Positions 8,431 through 17,328 of a stretch of DNA of 63,447 nt are shown here, in pieces. The stretch covers positions 1 to 63,447 of the forward strand of contig PLZV01000042.1 in assembly GCA_003152315.1 (NCBI GenBank). Direction: 5' to 3'. This stretch comes from Verrucomicrobiota bacterium (GTDB lineage Bacteria > Verrucomicrobiota > Verrucomicrobiia > Palsa-1439). The notes below the pieces were generated by a model that did no database searches, was not told the origin of the DNA, and saw nothing but the letters and a program-made list of their open reading frames with translations. The first letter of the stretch is position 1. Every line of letters begins with the position of its first letter. The translations under genes were made by a program, and so were the position numbers.

Positions 8431-8775
8431 ATGGCCGACAACATTTTCGCCAAGATCATCCGCAAGGAGATTCCCGCCAAGATTGTTTACGAGGATGAGC
8501 GCGCACTGGCGTTCCGCGACGTCGACCCGAAGGCGCCGATCCATATTCTCATCGTGCCGAAGAAGGACATCGCACGCGTGTCCGAGGCGAAGGCGGAGGA
8601 TGAGCCGTTGCTGGGGCATCTGCTGACGGTGGCCGCCGAGATCGCGCGGAAAGAAGGCATCGACGTCACAGGCTATCGTGTGGTGATCAACAAGGGCGCG
8701 CACGCAGGCGAAACTGTGCCGCATCTGCACGTGCATCTGCTCGGTGGTCGGCCGATGAACTGGCCTCCCGGTTGA
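8431..8775 (+). CDS. HIT family nucleotide hydrolase
   Basis: A 114-residue protein of the histidine-triad superfamily (HINT/purine nucleoside phosphoramidase type). The triad is PHLHVHLLGG with H98, H100 and H102; the N terminus IFAKIIRKEIPAKIVYED is typical of the HinT branch. The ATG at 8431 is chosen because homology begins there. It follows the ATP-cone gene by five bases and is followed closely by the synthase-methyltransferase gene, so the four genes from nrdR look like one transcription unit. Confidence 0.93.
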   Translation: MADNIFAKIIRKEIPAKIVYEDERALAFRDVDPKAPIHILIVPKKDIARVSEAKAEDEPLLGHLLTVAAEIARKEGIDVTGYRVVINKGAHAGETVPHLHVHLLGGRPMNWPPG

Positions 8776-8788
8776 GCGCCGTCGTGTT

Positions 8789-10291
8789 GTGAATGGACTC
8801 ATTCTCTTCGAGGACGACCATCTGTTGGTGGTCAACAAGCCCTCGGGCATCAACACGCACAAGCCCGACCGGTTCACGCCCGACGGGATTCACGAATGGC
8901 TGACCAAGCGCGAGCCGCGTTGGCGGAATCTTTCCATTCTCCAGCGGCTCGACAAGGACACGTCGGGTGTGATTGTTTTTGGCAAGACCCAGCGAGCCAA
9001 CCAATCGCTGACCCAGCAGTTCGAAAAGCATACCATCGAGAAAACGTATTTGCTGCTCAGCACCGTGCGCCCAACGCGCCAGAAGTTTTGGGCCAAGTCG
9101 CCGAATTGCGTGACGGAGTTTGAGTTTATCGATTCGCATGGTGAATACTTCCTGACGCAGGCGCGACCACTCACGGGGAAAACACATCAGATTCGCCGGC
9201 ATGCTTCGGAAAGCGGATTCCCGATACTCGGTGACGCACTCTATGAAGGGGAGACGGCGCCGCGATTGATGCTCCACGCGTACAAGCTCGGCTTCGAGCA
9301 TCCAGCGACGGCCGAGCGCGTGTTGTTTGAGGCATCGGTGCCGCGGGCGTTCGATGAGGTGGACGCGCTGGTAGCGGCGGCGGAGTTTCGGGAGCCCTTG
9401 TTCAATGAGTCGACGAATGCTTTCCGTCTGATCAGTGGGGCGGCTGATGGTTTCGAGGAGGTGATTGTCGATTCGTACGCGGGGACGTTGCTGGTCCAGT
9501 GGCAGACCGAGGCCGCGGTGGCGCAAGAGATGGGGTTGATCGAGCGACTGCAGAAAGAGTGCGAGCCGTCGGCGATCTATGCGCAATTGGCAACCAAGCA
9601 AAAGCGGTTGGCTCCACGATTGGTCTGCGGGAGCAAGCTGGGGGAGCGGGCGTCCATTCGTGAAAACAGCCTTACGTTTCTGATCAATTTTGGTGAAGGG
9701 TTGGCGACCGGCATCTTTCTCGATCAGCGAGAGAACCGTCGGCGATTGCTGGCGCTACCGTTGCAGGGGAAAACCGTGCTCAACACCTTCGCCTACACCT
9801 GCGCGTTTTCCGTCGCCGCCGCGAAGGCCGGCGCGGTGACGACGAGTGTGGACCTGTCGAAGAATTACCTGGAGTGGGGGAAGGACAATTTCCGCGCGAA
9901 CGGTCTCGATCCGGCGGCGCATGATTTCATTTTTGGGGATGCGTTTGAGTGGCTGAAACGGTTGGCCAAGCGCGGGCAATGTTGGGATGTTGTCATTCTC
10001 GACCCGCCGACGTTTTCGACGACGAAGAAAGGGCGGGTGTTTCAGGCTGCGCGCGACTACGAGGAACTGGCGGCGCTGGCAGTGCCGCTGGTTGCGCCGG
10101 GCGGTTGGTTGCTGTGCTCGACGAATCAGCGGACGCTGGAAGCCGAGCCATTCGAGAAGAGCATCCAGATCGCCGCGCAAAACTGCGAGCGCTTCACGGA
10201 GTCGCTGGAGTTTGAGACCCTGCCGTTTGATTTTCGCGTGGCGCCGAAGGAGCGGCCCTACTTGAAGACTTTTTGGGCCAGGCTGGGATAG
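8789..10291 (+). CDS. RluA-type pseudouridine synthase fused to an RlmI-like methyltransferase
   Basis: A 500-residue fusion. The N-terminal part (about 1-185) is an RluA-family pseudouridine synthase with catalytic D55 in RLDKDTSG and the later GKTHQIRRH motif. Residues about 205-500 are a class I SAM-dependent methyltransferase of the RlmI/RlmK type: G-I-F-L-D-Q-R at 308-314, N-T-F-A-Y-T-C-A-F as the SAM-binding turn, and D-P-P-T-F at 405-409. Both halves keep their key residues. The start appears to be GTG at 8789, thirteen bases after the HIT gene. The 3' end overlaps a convergent gene by 98 bp. The substrate is presumably rRNA. Confidence 0.88.
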   Translation: MNGLILFEDDHLLVVNKPSGINTHKPDRFTPDGIHEWLTKREPRWRNLSILQRLDKDTSGVIVFGKTQRANQSLTQQFEKHTIEKTYLLLSTVRPTRQKFWAKSPNCVTEFEFIDSHGEYFLTQARPLTGKTHQIRRHASESGFPILGDALYEGETAPRLMLHAYKLGFEHPATAERVLFEASVPRAFDEVDALVAAAEFREPLFNESTNAFRLISGAADGFEEVIVDSYAGTLLVQWQTEAAVAQEMGLIERLQKECEPSAIYAQLATKQKRLAPRLVCGSKLGERASIRENSLTFLINFGEGLATGIFLDQRENRRRLLALPLQGKTVLNTFAYTCAFSVAAAKAGAVTTSVDLSKNYLEWGKDNFRANGLDPAAHDFIFGDAFEWLKRLAKRGQCWDVVILDPPTFSTTKKGRVFQAARDYEELAALAVPLVAPGGWLLCSTNQRTLEAEPFEKSIQIAAQNCERFTESLEFETLPFDFRVAPKERPYLKTFWARLG

Positions 10292-12062
10292 CGGATTGCT
10301 GGAGCTGTGGTCCGAAAGTATTGACCGCCCAGACCGCGCCGCAGATGCCGACAACCACGGCCAGCGACTTGCCCAGCGGTGAGAACGATGTTGAGGTGGA
10401 CTGTTGAGGCTCACTCACGGTTGCGGAAACGAGCGGAAACAGGTGTTTCCCAATTGTCTCAGGCTGCGGAAGTTTGTTCAGATCGACGAATTGACTGCCG
10501 CCAGTTCGCTCCATCACGGTTCTCGTCAGCCCATACACTGACGTGAACAATTCACGCAGGCCGACATATTGGTAGGACGACCCATTCGCCGGCAAGCGTT
10601 TCATTGCCTGTTGATATACCTCGCTGGTGGCCAAAGTCGGCTTCGGCTCTTTCGCCTGGGCGACCAACTCGCGCGCGTAGTCGGCGCTGCTGGCGAGAAT
10701 GAAAAAGTGGTCGGTCAGCGCGTACGTGGGGGCGAAGAATTGCGTGCCGATGTGGAGAGAGCGGAGTTTTTGGCCCGCGCTTTCGGTCTCATCCCACGGT
10801 ACCGCATCGTTGGTTCCTACGCAGCTTTCCTTGAGCGCGTCCATCGCCGAATCAAGCGCAGGGCGGAGCTTGTCCGCGTCGGTGATCTCGCTGACGATGG
10901 CAATCTTGGGAATGCGGGTGCCGGAGCGCCAGTTGGCGACCACGGCGAACTCCGGGCCCAGCTTCTGCAGAACGTCCTCGCCCATGCGAACGCCGCGATA
11001 CCGCAGCGCCTGCTGAAACTGTCCGGCCGTGAGCATCAGGTTCGCACTGCCGGATTGCGAGAGGGACTGCATCACTTCGTCATAAGTGGCCGCCAGGTCG
11101 GCGGAGCCGACGGAGTAGACAAGCGTGTCGGGCGTGGTGAGCGCGAGCGTCTTGCGTTGCGTGGGCGGTGTGGGCTTGGGCACGCTGCTGGAGTAGGCGA
11201 CAAAGCCAACGTCCTTAATGCCGCGATCCTCGAAGGTCAGGCTGTAAGCCGCCGCCTGGATGCGCGAGAATTTCTGATACATGCCCGCGGTCTGCGGCGA
11301 AAGCGCGAGGAGCGGGCCGACGAGGTTGAGCATCTCCTCGACATTGAAGTAGGCGAGGAACTCGTGGTTCTTCGAGGCGTGTTGCTGGATATTCTTGAAC
11401 TTCGCGCTGTCGGCGAGGCGCTCGAAGTCGCGCGGAACCTGGCCAGCCCAACTGGCGATCATGTCGCGCATCGCATCTTCACCGAGCGTGAAGACAACCA
11501 GCGAATTGAAAAACGCGTGGCAGACCTGGAACCCCGGCTCCGTTTCCCAAAGCGAGTATTTCACGCCGAGGTATTCCTTGGTCTGATACGTCCCCCTCGG
11601 ATAGGTCTTCTTGAGCTCGCCTTCGAGTTTGTACAGGCCCGCGACCGCTTCGATGCGTTTGGTGCGAACATCCACGCCGAGCACCAGTCCCGGATTGAAC
11701 ACCGGAAAGATGGTCACGTGTGTGACGGCGAGAAACACTTCTCCTTGCATCGCGTCAAAAGCCAGACCGCCGATGGTATCGGCATCCTTGGGAGCGCCTG
11801 CACTCACAGACACCTCGCGCAACGCGGCCAGCGGCTGCGCCAGGAACGCTTGCACCTCGGGTTCGTGCCAGAGCGCGTAAAACTCCGTTTTGGCAAATTC
11901 CGTGCGCGATTTCGATAGGTCGGGGATGTCAATGAAAGCCAGAGTCGACTCGGGAAGCAGGCTGGCGGCGCGAGGCGCAGGTTTGCCAAAAGTGAAATAG
12001 ATGAGCGCCGCCGTGACGACGGCAATCAACAGAAGTAGAACAGCGATAACCTTTTTCATCAT
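10194..12062 (-). CDS. DUF3352-like membrane-anchored protein
   Basis: A protein of about 622 residues. It opens with M-M-K-K-V-I-A-V-L-L-L-L, an N-terminal membrane anchor, followed by P-E-S-T-L-A-F-I-D-I-P-D, typical of DUF3352-like and related beta-rich extracytoplasmic proteins. Near the C terminus another hydrophobic stretch (L-A-V-V-V-G-I-C-G-A-V-W-A-V) is followed by a Ser/Pro/Ala tail. Function is unknown. The last 98 bp overlap the convergent synthase-methyltransferase gene. The ATG at 12062 is used; an in-frame GTG lies two codons upstream. Confidence 0.75.
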   Translation of the reverse strand: MMKKVIAVLLLLIAVVTAALIYFTFGKPAPRAASLLPESTLAFIDIPDLSKSRTEFAKTEFYALWHEPEVQAFLAQPLAALREVSVSAGAPKDADTIGGLAFDAMQGEVFLAVTHVTIFPVFNPGLVLGVDVRTKRIEAVAGLYKLEGELKKTYPRGTYQTKEYLGVKYSLWETEPGFQVCHAFFNSLVVFTLGEDAMRDMIASWAGQVPRDFERLADSAKFKNIQQHASKNHEFLAYFNVEEMLNLVGPLLALSPQTAGMYQKFSRIQAAAYSLTFEDRGIKDVGFVAYSSSVPKPTPPTQRKTLALTTPDTLVYSVGSADLAATYDEVMQSLSQSGSANLMLTAGQFQQALRYRGVRMGEDVLQKLGPEFAVVANWRSGTRIPKIAIVSEITDADKLRPALDSAMDALKESCVGTNDAVPWDETESAGQKLRSLHIGTQFFAPTYALTDHFFILASSADYARELVAQAKEPKPTLATSEVYQQAMKRLPANGSSYQYVGLRELFTSVYGLTRTVMERTGGSQFVDLNKLPQPETIGKHLFPLVSATVSEPQQSTSTSFSPLGKSLAVVVGICGAVWAVNTFGPQLQQSAIPAWPKKSSSRAAPSAPRENQTAGSQTPATP

Positions 12063-12223
12063 AAACACACGGCTCGGTCAGGCACGACAATGACTGAGAA
12101 TGCTAGTCCGTTCGCGAAGACAGCGTCAAGAAAATAGGCTGGCCGCGAAAGAATTGGCATGATAAATTTACGGGAACTTCCTTGGGTACAGTCGGGACGG
12201 TCGAGCTGTGAGATGCGCTGGTT

Positions 12224-13339
12224 ATGAATGATGAGAAGCGTCGATTGCGCAGCGGTCTGGGTGCTGCGTGCATTTATATTTCCTTGGTTCTGATCGGCGC
12301 GTCGCGCGCGGACGCGGTGCTCTTCCAGTCGACGGACGATCCGAATTTCAACACGACGGCCCCTGCGGGCGTGCTCACCAACAGCGGCTGGCAGTACCAG
12401 GGCCGCTGGCTCAACTTTCTCGGCACGCCCATCGCGCCGCAATTCTTCATCGTGGCGAACCACGTCGGCGGCACGACTAATGATGTCTTCCTCTTCAACG
12501 GACTTCCTTATCATCCCGTCGCCGCTTTCAAGACCTTCGACAGCGACCTCACCATCTGGCAGGTGCGCGAGACATTTCCAGGTTACGCCCCGCTGTATTC
12601 CTCGTCGGATGAGACCAACAAACATCTCGTCGTCTTCGGCCGCGGCACGCAACGCGGCCCGCCCGTCGTGGTGGGCGGACAGACCAACGGTTGGTTCTGG
12701 GGAACGCCCGACGGCGTCCAGCGCTGGGGCGAAAACGACGTCGCGGCGATCGCGGATCTTGGTGTCGGCGTTGGCGACGTGCTGCGCGTCGTATTCGATG
12801 GCCATGGCGGGTCGAACGAGTGCCACCTCTCCGATGGCGATTCCAGCGGCGGCCTGTTCATTCAGGAAGATGGCGTTTGGAAACTCGCGGGAATCAACCA
12901 CGGCGTGGACGGCGAATTCAGCAAGCCCGCCGACGACACCGCCTTCACGGCCGCCCTCACGGACCGCCGTGGATTGTTTCAGCAGATCGGACCCAATCCG
13001 ACCGACTGGGTACTGGTTGGTGGCGCGCAACCCATCCCCAGCGCCTTCTACAGCACGCGCATCTCGGCGAATCTTGATTGGATCTACAGCGTGATCAATT
13101 TCAACCTCGGCAGTGATTTGCCCACCCCGACCACCCGGATCATCGACAGCGATGTTCAGGTGAGTTTCGCCAGCGCCTCGAATCGCGTCTACCTCGTGCA
13201 ACAAACCACGAATGCCGTTGACGGCGAGTGGATCACCTTCACCAACAACGTCCCCGGCACCGGCGGCACCGTCACCGTCGTGGACCCGAACGCCGCGACC
13301 TTCCCAACCCGCTACTACCGCCTCGGCTTCGCCCAGTAG
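12224..13339 (+). CDS. Secreted trypsin-like serine protease with C-terminal beta domain
   Basis: A 371-residue protein with an N-terminal signal segment (about 9-31). A chymotrypsin-like triad is visible: H80 in V-A-N-H-V-G-G, D108 in F-D-S-D-L-T-I-W, and S207/S208 in G-D-S-S-G-G. The last motif has one extra serine compared with the usual GDSGG. Residues about 290-371 form the same kind of C-terminal beta domain seen in the S1/P1 nuclease, ending R-Y-Y-R-L-G-F-A-Q. Its substrate is unknown. Confidence 0.82.
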   Translation: MNDEKRRLRSGLGAACIYISLVLIGASRADAVLFQSTDDPNFNTTAPAGVLTNSGWQYQGRWLNFLGTPIAPQFFIVANHVGGTTNDVFLFNGLPYHPVAAFKTFDSDLTIWQVRETFPGYAPLYSSSDETNKHLVVFGRGTQRGPPVVVGGQTNGWFWGTPDGVQRWGENDVAAIADLGVGVGDVLRVVFDGHGGSNECHLSDGDSSGGLFIQEDGVWKLAGINHGVDGEFSKPADDTAFTAALTDRRGLFQQIGPNPTDWVLVGGAQPIPSAFYSTRISANLDWIYSVINFNLGSDLPTPTTRIIDSDVQVSFASASNRVYLVQQTTNAVDGEWITFTNNVPGTGGTVTVVDPNAATFPTRYYRLGFAQ

Positions 13340-13427
13340 CCTGACTCTTTCTCCGTTCACGATTCTCCCTTCCATCCGCCTGATTTGCGGTAAAAAATCC
13401 TCAATCTGACCCCTGAATACACCCTCC

Positions 13428-13637
13428 GGTGGGTTCGTTTTCGAAGCCGAGTCCGACGAGACGCCGCGAGGTAGTGTTAGCGGCAACCGAACCCACCATA
13501 AAATCGCCCAAAATGGGTTCGTTTTCGGAAAACGAACCCATTTGCAAACGCCGCTGCAAACAACATAAGGCATTGTATCTAAAATCGATACATCGAAAAC
13601 TACTCGAAAATAAAATGGGTTCGTTTCGCAGAAACGT
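13428..13637 (-). repeat. Three-arm GAACC element, unit E2b, plus a degenerate neighbour
   Basis: A perfect palindrome at 13511-13543 (16-bp arms, one central base) carries the core GGGTTCGTTTTC. A third arm with the same AAATGGGTTCG sequence starts at 13613, after a 69-nt spacer. A further pair of arms with CCACC-type extensions (13429-13441 and 13487-13496) encloses a copy of the GAGCCGAGTC module. The region 13340-14200 holds no gene; it is filled by this unit, unit E2a and hairpin repeats. Confidence 0.75.
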
Positions 13638-13672
13638 ATAAGGTGGGCCCAAGCTACCCGGTCCAAGTCCGA

Positions 13673-13697
13673 TTGTAGGGCGACCGGCCCGGTCGCC
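13673..13697 (+). repeat. TGTAG-type hairpin
   Basis: TTGTAGGG is followed by a perfect hairpin, GGCGACCGGCCCGGTCGCC. It is one of a family with a constant leader and a variable stem. Confidence 0.65.
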
Positions 13698-13726
13698 ATC
13701 GTACTTCGCAAACCCTCAATTCCGTT

Positions 13727-13998
13727 CCAAACGAACCGGATTGGATCTTTTCTCTCTCGCATCCTAACTCCCTGGCATTCCGTCTATTCCACACATATTT
13801 CGTCGATTTCCAATCCGGTTCGTTTCGTAGAAATACATGTTTTGCAGCCCCCGAGCGGCGACATCGCCATGATCGTCGCAACCGACTGGTAGGGACGGCT
13901 GGCCCAGCCGTCCGTGCCTGCCCGCTGCCTTCACTGTAACTCTCGCGTCGAAAATGACCATCCCTCGAACTATACCACTATCGGAATACGATGTACAG
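13727..13998 (-). repeat. Three-arm GAACC element, unit E2a, with leading box
   Basis: Read on the minus strand: a box at 13998-13962 (ATTCCGATAGTGGTATAGT); an intervening segment holding a TGTAG hairpin; an arm AAACGAACCGGATTGG (13827-13810); a 65-nt spacer; and the complementary arm (13744-13727). The arms match each other beyond the core, and differ there from those of the other units. Confidence 0.72.
13889..13912 (+). repeat. TGTAG-type hairpin
   Basis: GTAGGGACGGCTGGCCCAGC continues to a full hairpin with arms GGACGGCTGG. The same hairpin occurs at 56962-56988, and a stem variant occurs at 50646-50672. Confidence 0.65.
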
Positions 13999-14200
13999 AG
14001 ATTTAATCAAGCCGTTCCGCATGACTCCCCCCGTTCTCTCCGCGTTGGCGAAGTAGACAGTTGTAAAGGGAATGTAAAAATCCAAGCGTTAGCACGAATT
14101 GCATCGACTTAAAACGCCGCTCCGCTACGCTTCTCGCCGGAAACCGTAGGCGCGAGGGTAGAGTTATGTTCCTCGCCGAGGAACGGAAAGGGAAGATGTT

Positions 14201-14863
14201 ATGAACACGAAGTTATTCCTGCTGCCGCTCTTTGTCCTCACACTGCTCGTTTCCTTTGCGGTTTCAGGCAGGTCGCAAACTGTCATCACTTTCGATGAGC
14301 TCAAAGAAACAGGTTCTGGAACATGGTTACAAATTGACCACCCAGGCTATCAGGGTCTTACTTGGAATGGCATTCTTTGCAATAACGCAATTCTCTTCAC
14401 TAACGTGGCGGCTCTGCGGAAATCTCCCACCAACGGCTTGACAGGTAATTACTACGGGATGGTGTCAAGTTCCAACGTGGTCGTTCTCGACTATGGCGGT
14501 AACTCGGAGATCGATTCCTCCAGCACAAATTTCAATTTCCTGAGCGCTTATCTGACCGGGGAGATTTTCAGCAACCTGAATATTGAAGTGCAGGGATTCA
14601 GCGGCACAAACTTGCTTTACGACCAGACTGTGGTTGCTAGTGCGACAAACGAGACTCTATTCACCTTCAATTATCTGGACATTAACCGTCTTGTATTCAT
14701 CTCTTCTGGGGGGCTACCAGCTTTCGGCATTACTGATTCGGAATTTACTTACTCTATAATGGACAATTTCACCATCGAGTTTGTGCCGGAACCTTCCTCG
14801 CTGCTGCTGGCCACCGCCGGCGCACTGCTGCTCTGCCGCCTCCTCAAACGCAAACGCGCATAA
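14201..14863 (+). CDS. PEP-CTERM sorting domain protein
   Basis: A 220-residue exported protein. It has an N-terminal signal peptide (about 1-25, ending S-G-R-S-Q) and a beta-rich, Asn/Ser/Thr-rich body. A C-terminal PEP-CTERM signal follows: V-P-E-P-S-S, a hydrophobic helix, then R-L-L-K-R-K-R-A. Such proteins are processed by an exosortase, which is not encoded in this window. GGAAGATGTT precedes the ATG at 14201. The C-terminal tail closely resembles a broken copy at 46105-46221. Confidence 0.88.
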   Translation: MNTKLFLLPLFVLTLLVSFAVSGRSQTVITFDELKETGSGTWLQIDHPGYQGLTWNGILCNNAILFTNVAALRKSPTNGLTGNYYGMVSSSNVVVLDYGGNSEIDSSSTNFNFLSAYLTGEIFSNLNIEVQGFSGTNLLYDQTVVASATNETLFTFNYLDINRLVFISSGGLPAFGITDSEFTYSIMDNFTIEFVPEPSSLLLATAGALLLCRLLKRKRA

Positions 14864-15181
14864 CGTAGTAATCAGGGTCGCGGCCTGACTCGTGACGCCA
14901 CATCCGCCGCCCACCGATTTGCGCCACACCGTCGCTGATATTCCCGGTGGTGTTTTCCATCTTCCACGCAAGAGGGCCTTCGCCGGCCCGTCGATTCACA
15001 CCTGACATCCATGCCCGCGACGCAATTCGGATTCTTCCGCCATCGGCGAATCACTGAGGCGGGGTAGGGATATCTCTCAGGAAAGATTCAGACTTCTGCC
15101 GATTGTTGCAACGGCACAAGGGGTTCAATCTGGTGTGAGTTAAAAAAGAGAAATCAGTAAGTAAAGGGGAAAAAGGTGCTT

Positions 15182-15874
15182 ATGAAAAGGGGATCGAAAA
15201 ATTTTGTCGCGATCGTGCTGTCCTTGGGGATCGTGGGGGTCGCTCATGGAATACCGGCCACCACCAGCCTGTCGATCTTCGATGGCGTGACACTCATCAC
15301 CATCACCGACAATAGTCCGGGCGATCTGAATCCTGCAATTGGCGAACTGACGTTGAGCACCAATGTGGGCGTCTGGAGCTTGAGCATTTCCACCGGTGTC
15401 ACCAAACCCGTACTGGGTGCTGCGAAAACTCCCATCATGGATCTCGTGATTCAGGCCAGTTCGACCAATGCCGGCACCCTGCAATATGTTTTTTCAGACA
15501 CCGGCTTTACGCCGTTCTCACCCTTCACCACCACGGTAAGTGGCCACGTCATTTCCGGTGCGCCAACTACAGTCAACTATAGTGTTTATGGCGATGCCTC
15601 CGATACCCTGGCCGCCTTGACGACTCCGCTGACAAGCACGGGTACGATTCCACTGCCGGTCCTGACCAGTAATTCAGGTTCGTTCTCATTGTCCTCTCTG
15701 TACTCATTGTCACAAGTGGTTCAACTCAACGCCTCAGGTGCGTCCAGCGTGAGCGTGGATGCCAGCCTCAGTGTCATCCCCGAGCCGAGTGGCACGGCGC
15801 TCACGTTTCTGGGCCTGGCATTTCTCGTCGTGGGATTGGCCCACCGCAAACGGTCGCCAGACGGCGTCTCCTAG
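15182..15874 (+). CDS. PEP-CTERM sorting domain protein
   Basis: A 230-residue exported protein with a signal peptide (residues about 1-24) and a Thr/Ser-rich beta body. The C terminus is V-I-P-E-P-S-G followed by a hydrophobic helix and H-R-K-R-S. The ATG at 15182 is preferred over a GTG six bases upstream because AAGGTG is well spaced before it. The gap 14864-15181 holds no recognisable gene or repeat. Confidence 0.85.
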   Translation: MKRGSKNFVAIVLSLGIVGVAHGIPATTSLSIFDGVTLITITDNSPGDLNPAIGELTLSTNVGVWSLSISTGVTKPVLGAAKTPIMDLVIQASSTNAGTLQYVFSDTGFTPFSPFTTTVSGHVISGAPTTVNYSVYGDASDTLAALTTPLTSTGTIPLPVLTSNSGSFSLSSLYSLSQVVQLNASGASSVSVDASLSVIPEPSGTALTFLGLAFLVVGLAHRKRSPDGVS

Positions 15875-15942
15875 CGTGCTGGGAACCACCCAAATCCCCA
15901 CCGCTTGACACGTGCCGGCGATGTTCTATACTTACCGGAGCA

Positions 15943-17328
15943 ATGCAGACCGACGAGCCTGGGGGACAGTGGGGGATTCCAAGCGTTGAAGCATCACCGC
16001 TCGGGGTGAAACTTTCGCACCCCTCCCAGCATCCCAACCGCGTGAACTTGGAACCATCCCCTTTGCAATCTTCTGCTGTTGACGAACAATTCCCGTCGGC
16101 CGGGCGGGGCATCTGGGCACGTGTGCCGGATGTGGACTGGAATGACTGGCGGTGGCAGCTTCGCAACCGCATCACCTCGCTCGAAGCGCTGGAAGCATTG
16201 ATGCCGTTGACGCCCACCGAGCGCGCCGGCGTCTCCCAGGCTGGCCAACATCTCGCGATGGCGATCACGCCGTACTTTTTCAACCTCATCAACGTCAGCG
16301 ATCCGAACTGTCCGATTCGCAGCCAGGTTATCCCGCGCGCCGAGGAAATGGTCACCGCCCCGTGGGAGATGGCCGATCCGTGCGGTGAGGACGAGCATAT
16401 GCCCGTGCCGGGTCTCGTGCATCGTTACCCGGATCGCGTGCTGTTTCTCGTGACGGACCGCTGCGCGGCGTACTGTCGCTATTGCACGCGCAGCCGCGTG
16501 GTCAGCGGCGCGGGCGAGCAGCATCTGCACACGGAATTTACCGAGGCGATCAATTATATCCGTGAACACACGGAAGTGCGCGACGTGTTGCTCAGCGGCG
16601 GCGATCCGCTATTGTTCAGCGACGAGCGGCTCGAACAGGTGCTGAGCCAATTGCGCGCCATCAAGCATGTTGAATTTCTCCGTATCGGGACGCGTATCCC
16701 GATTTTTCTGCCACAACGCATCACGCCCGAGTTGTGCGCGATGTTGCGGAAGTACCATCCGCTGTGGATGAGCATTCATGCCAATCACCCGAAGGAAGCC
16801 ACGCGCGAAGTCAGGGAGGCGTGCGGTCGGCTTGCCGATGCGGGGATACCGTTGGGGAATCAAAGCGTGTTGTTACGTGGGGTAAACGACGACGCGGCGG
16901 TCATGAAGAAGCTCATGCACAAACTGCTGATGATGCGGGTGCGACCGTATTACATTTACCAATGCGATCCGGTCAAGGGCACGCATCATCTGCGTACCAC
17001 CGTGAGCAAGGGCGTCGAGATCATCGAAGCGTTGCGCGGCCATACCACCGGCTACGCGGTGCCGCAATATGTCATCGACGCGCCGGGCGGCGGCGGCAAA
17101 GTGCCCATCGGTCCCGAGTATGTGCTCGCGCATGATAAACAGCGCGTCATCATTCGCAATTACGAAGGCAAGGTCTTCGAGTACCCCGAGTTGAACGACA
17201 CGTCGACCCCTGCAAAATCAGGGTCTGGCGCTCCTCCCTCGCCGCGCCCGCTGGGTGTGGAAGCTGCTGTAAAGAGCTGCTGCACAACGCAAGAGGGAAA
17301 TGGACACGACCGCCAGACGCTCGACTGA
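15943..17328 (+). CDS. kamA: KamA-family radical SAM enzyme (lysine 2,3-aminomutase-like)
   Basis: A 461-residue protein. The radical SAM cluster motif is C174-AAY-C178-RY-C181. The C-terminal motif D379-A-P-G-G-G-G-K386 supplies the PLP lysine and, by homology with clostridial lysine 2,3-aminomutase, a substrate carboxylate; Q-C-D342 matches the second lysine-binding aspartate. The true aminomutase activity (lysine to beta-lysine) is therefore likely, though other amino acids are possible. The last 29 bp overlap the following ATP-grasp gene. The N-terminal 55 residues are variable, and the start codon is uncertain. Confidence 0.88.
   Translation: MQTDEPGGQWGIPSVEASPLGVKLSHPSQHPNRVNLEPSPLQSSAVDEQFPSAGRGIWARVPDVDWNDWRWQLRNRITSLEALEALMPLTPTERAGVSQAGQHLAMAITPYFFNLINVSDPNCPIRSQVIPRAEEMVTAPWEMADPCGEDEHMPVPGLVHRYPDRVLFLVTDRCAAYCRYCTRSRVVSGAGEQHLHTEFTEAINYIREHTEVRDVLLSGGDPLLFSDERLEQVLSQLRAIKHVEFLRIGTRIPIFLPQRITPELCAMLRKYHPLWMSIHANHPKEATREVREACGRLADAGIPLGNQSVLLRGVNDDAAVMKKLMHKLLMMRVRPYYIYQCDPVKGTHHLRTTVSKGVEIIEALRGHTTGYAVPQYVIDAPGGGGKVPIGPEYVLAHDKQRVIIRNYEGKVFEYPELNDTSTPAKSGSGAPPSPRPLGVEAAVKSCCTTQEGNGHDRQTLD

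Noticed and set aside
10569-11918. A 449-codon plus-strand frame antisense to the DUF3352-like gene
   Set aside because: It has no hydrophobic signal or recognisable motif, whereas the opposite strand encodes a membrane-anchored protein with sensible features.
12059-13762. Long open frame on the minus strand over the serine protease gene
   Set aside because: It lacks recognisable domains and lies opposite a gene with signal peptide and catalytic triad; it reflects G+C-rich codon use.
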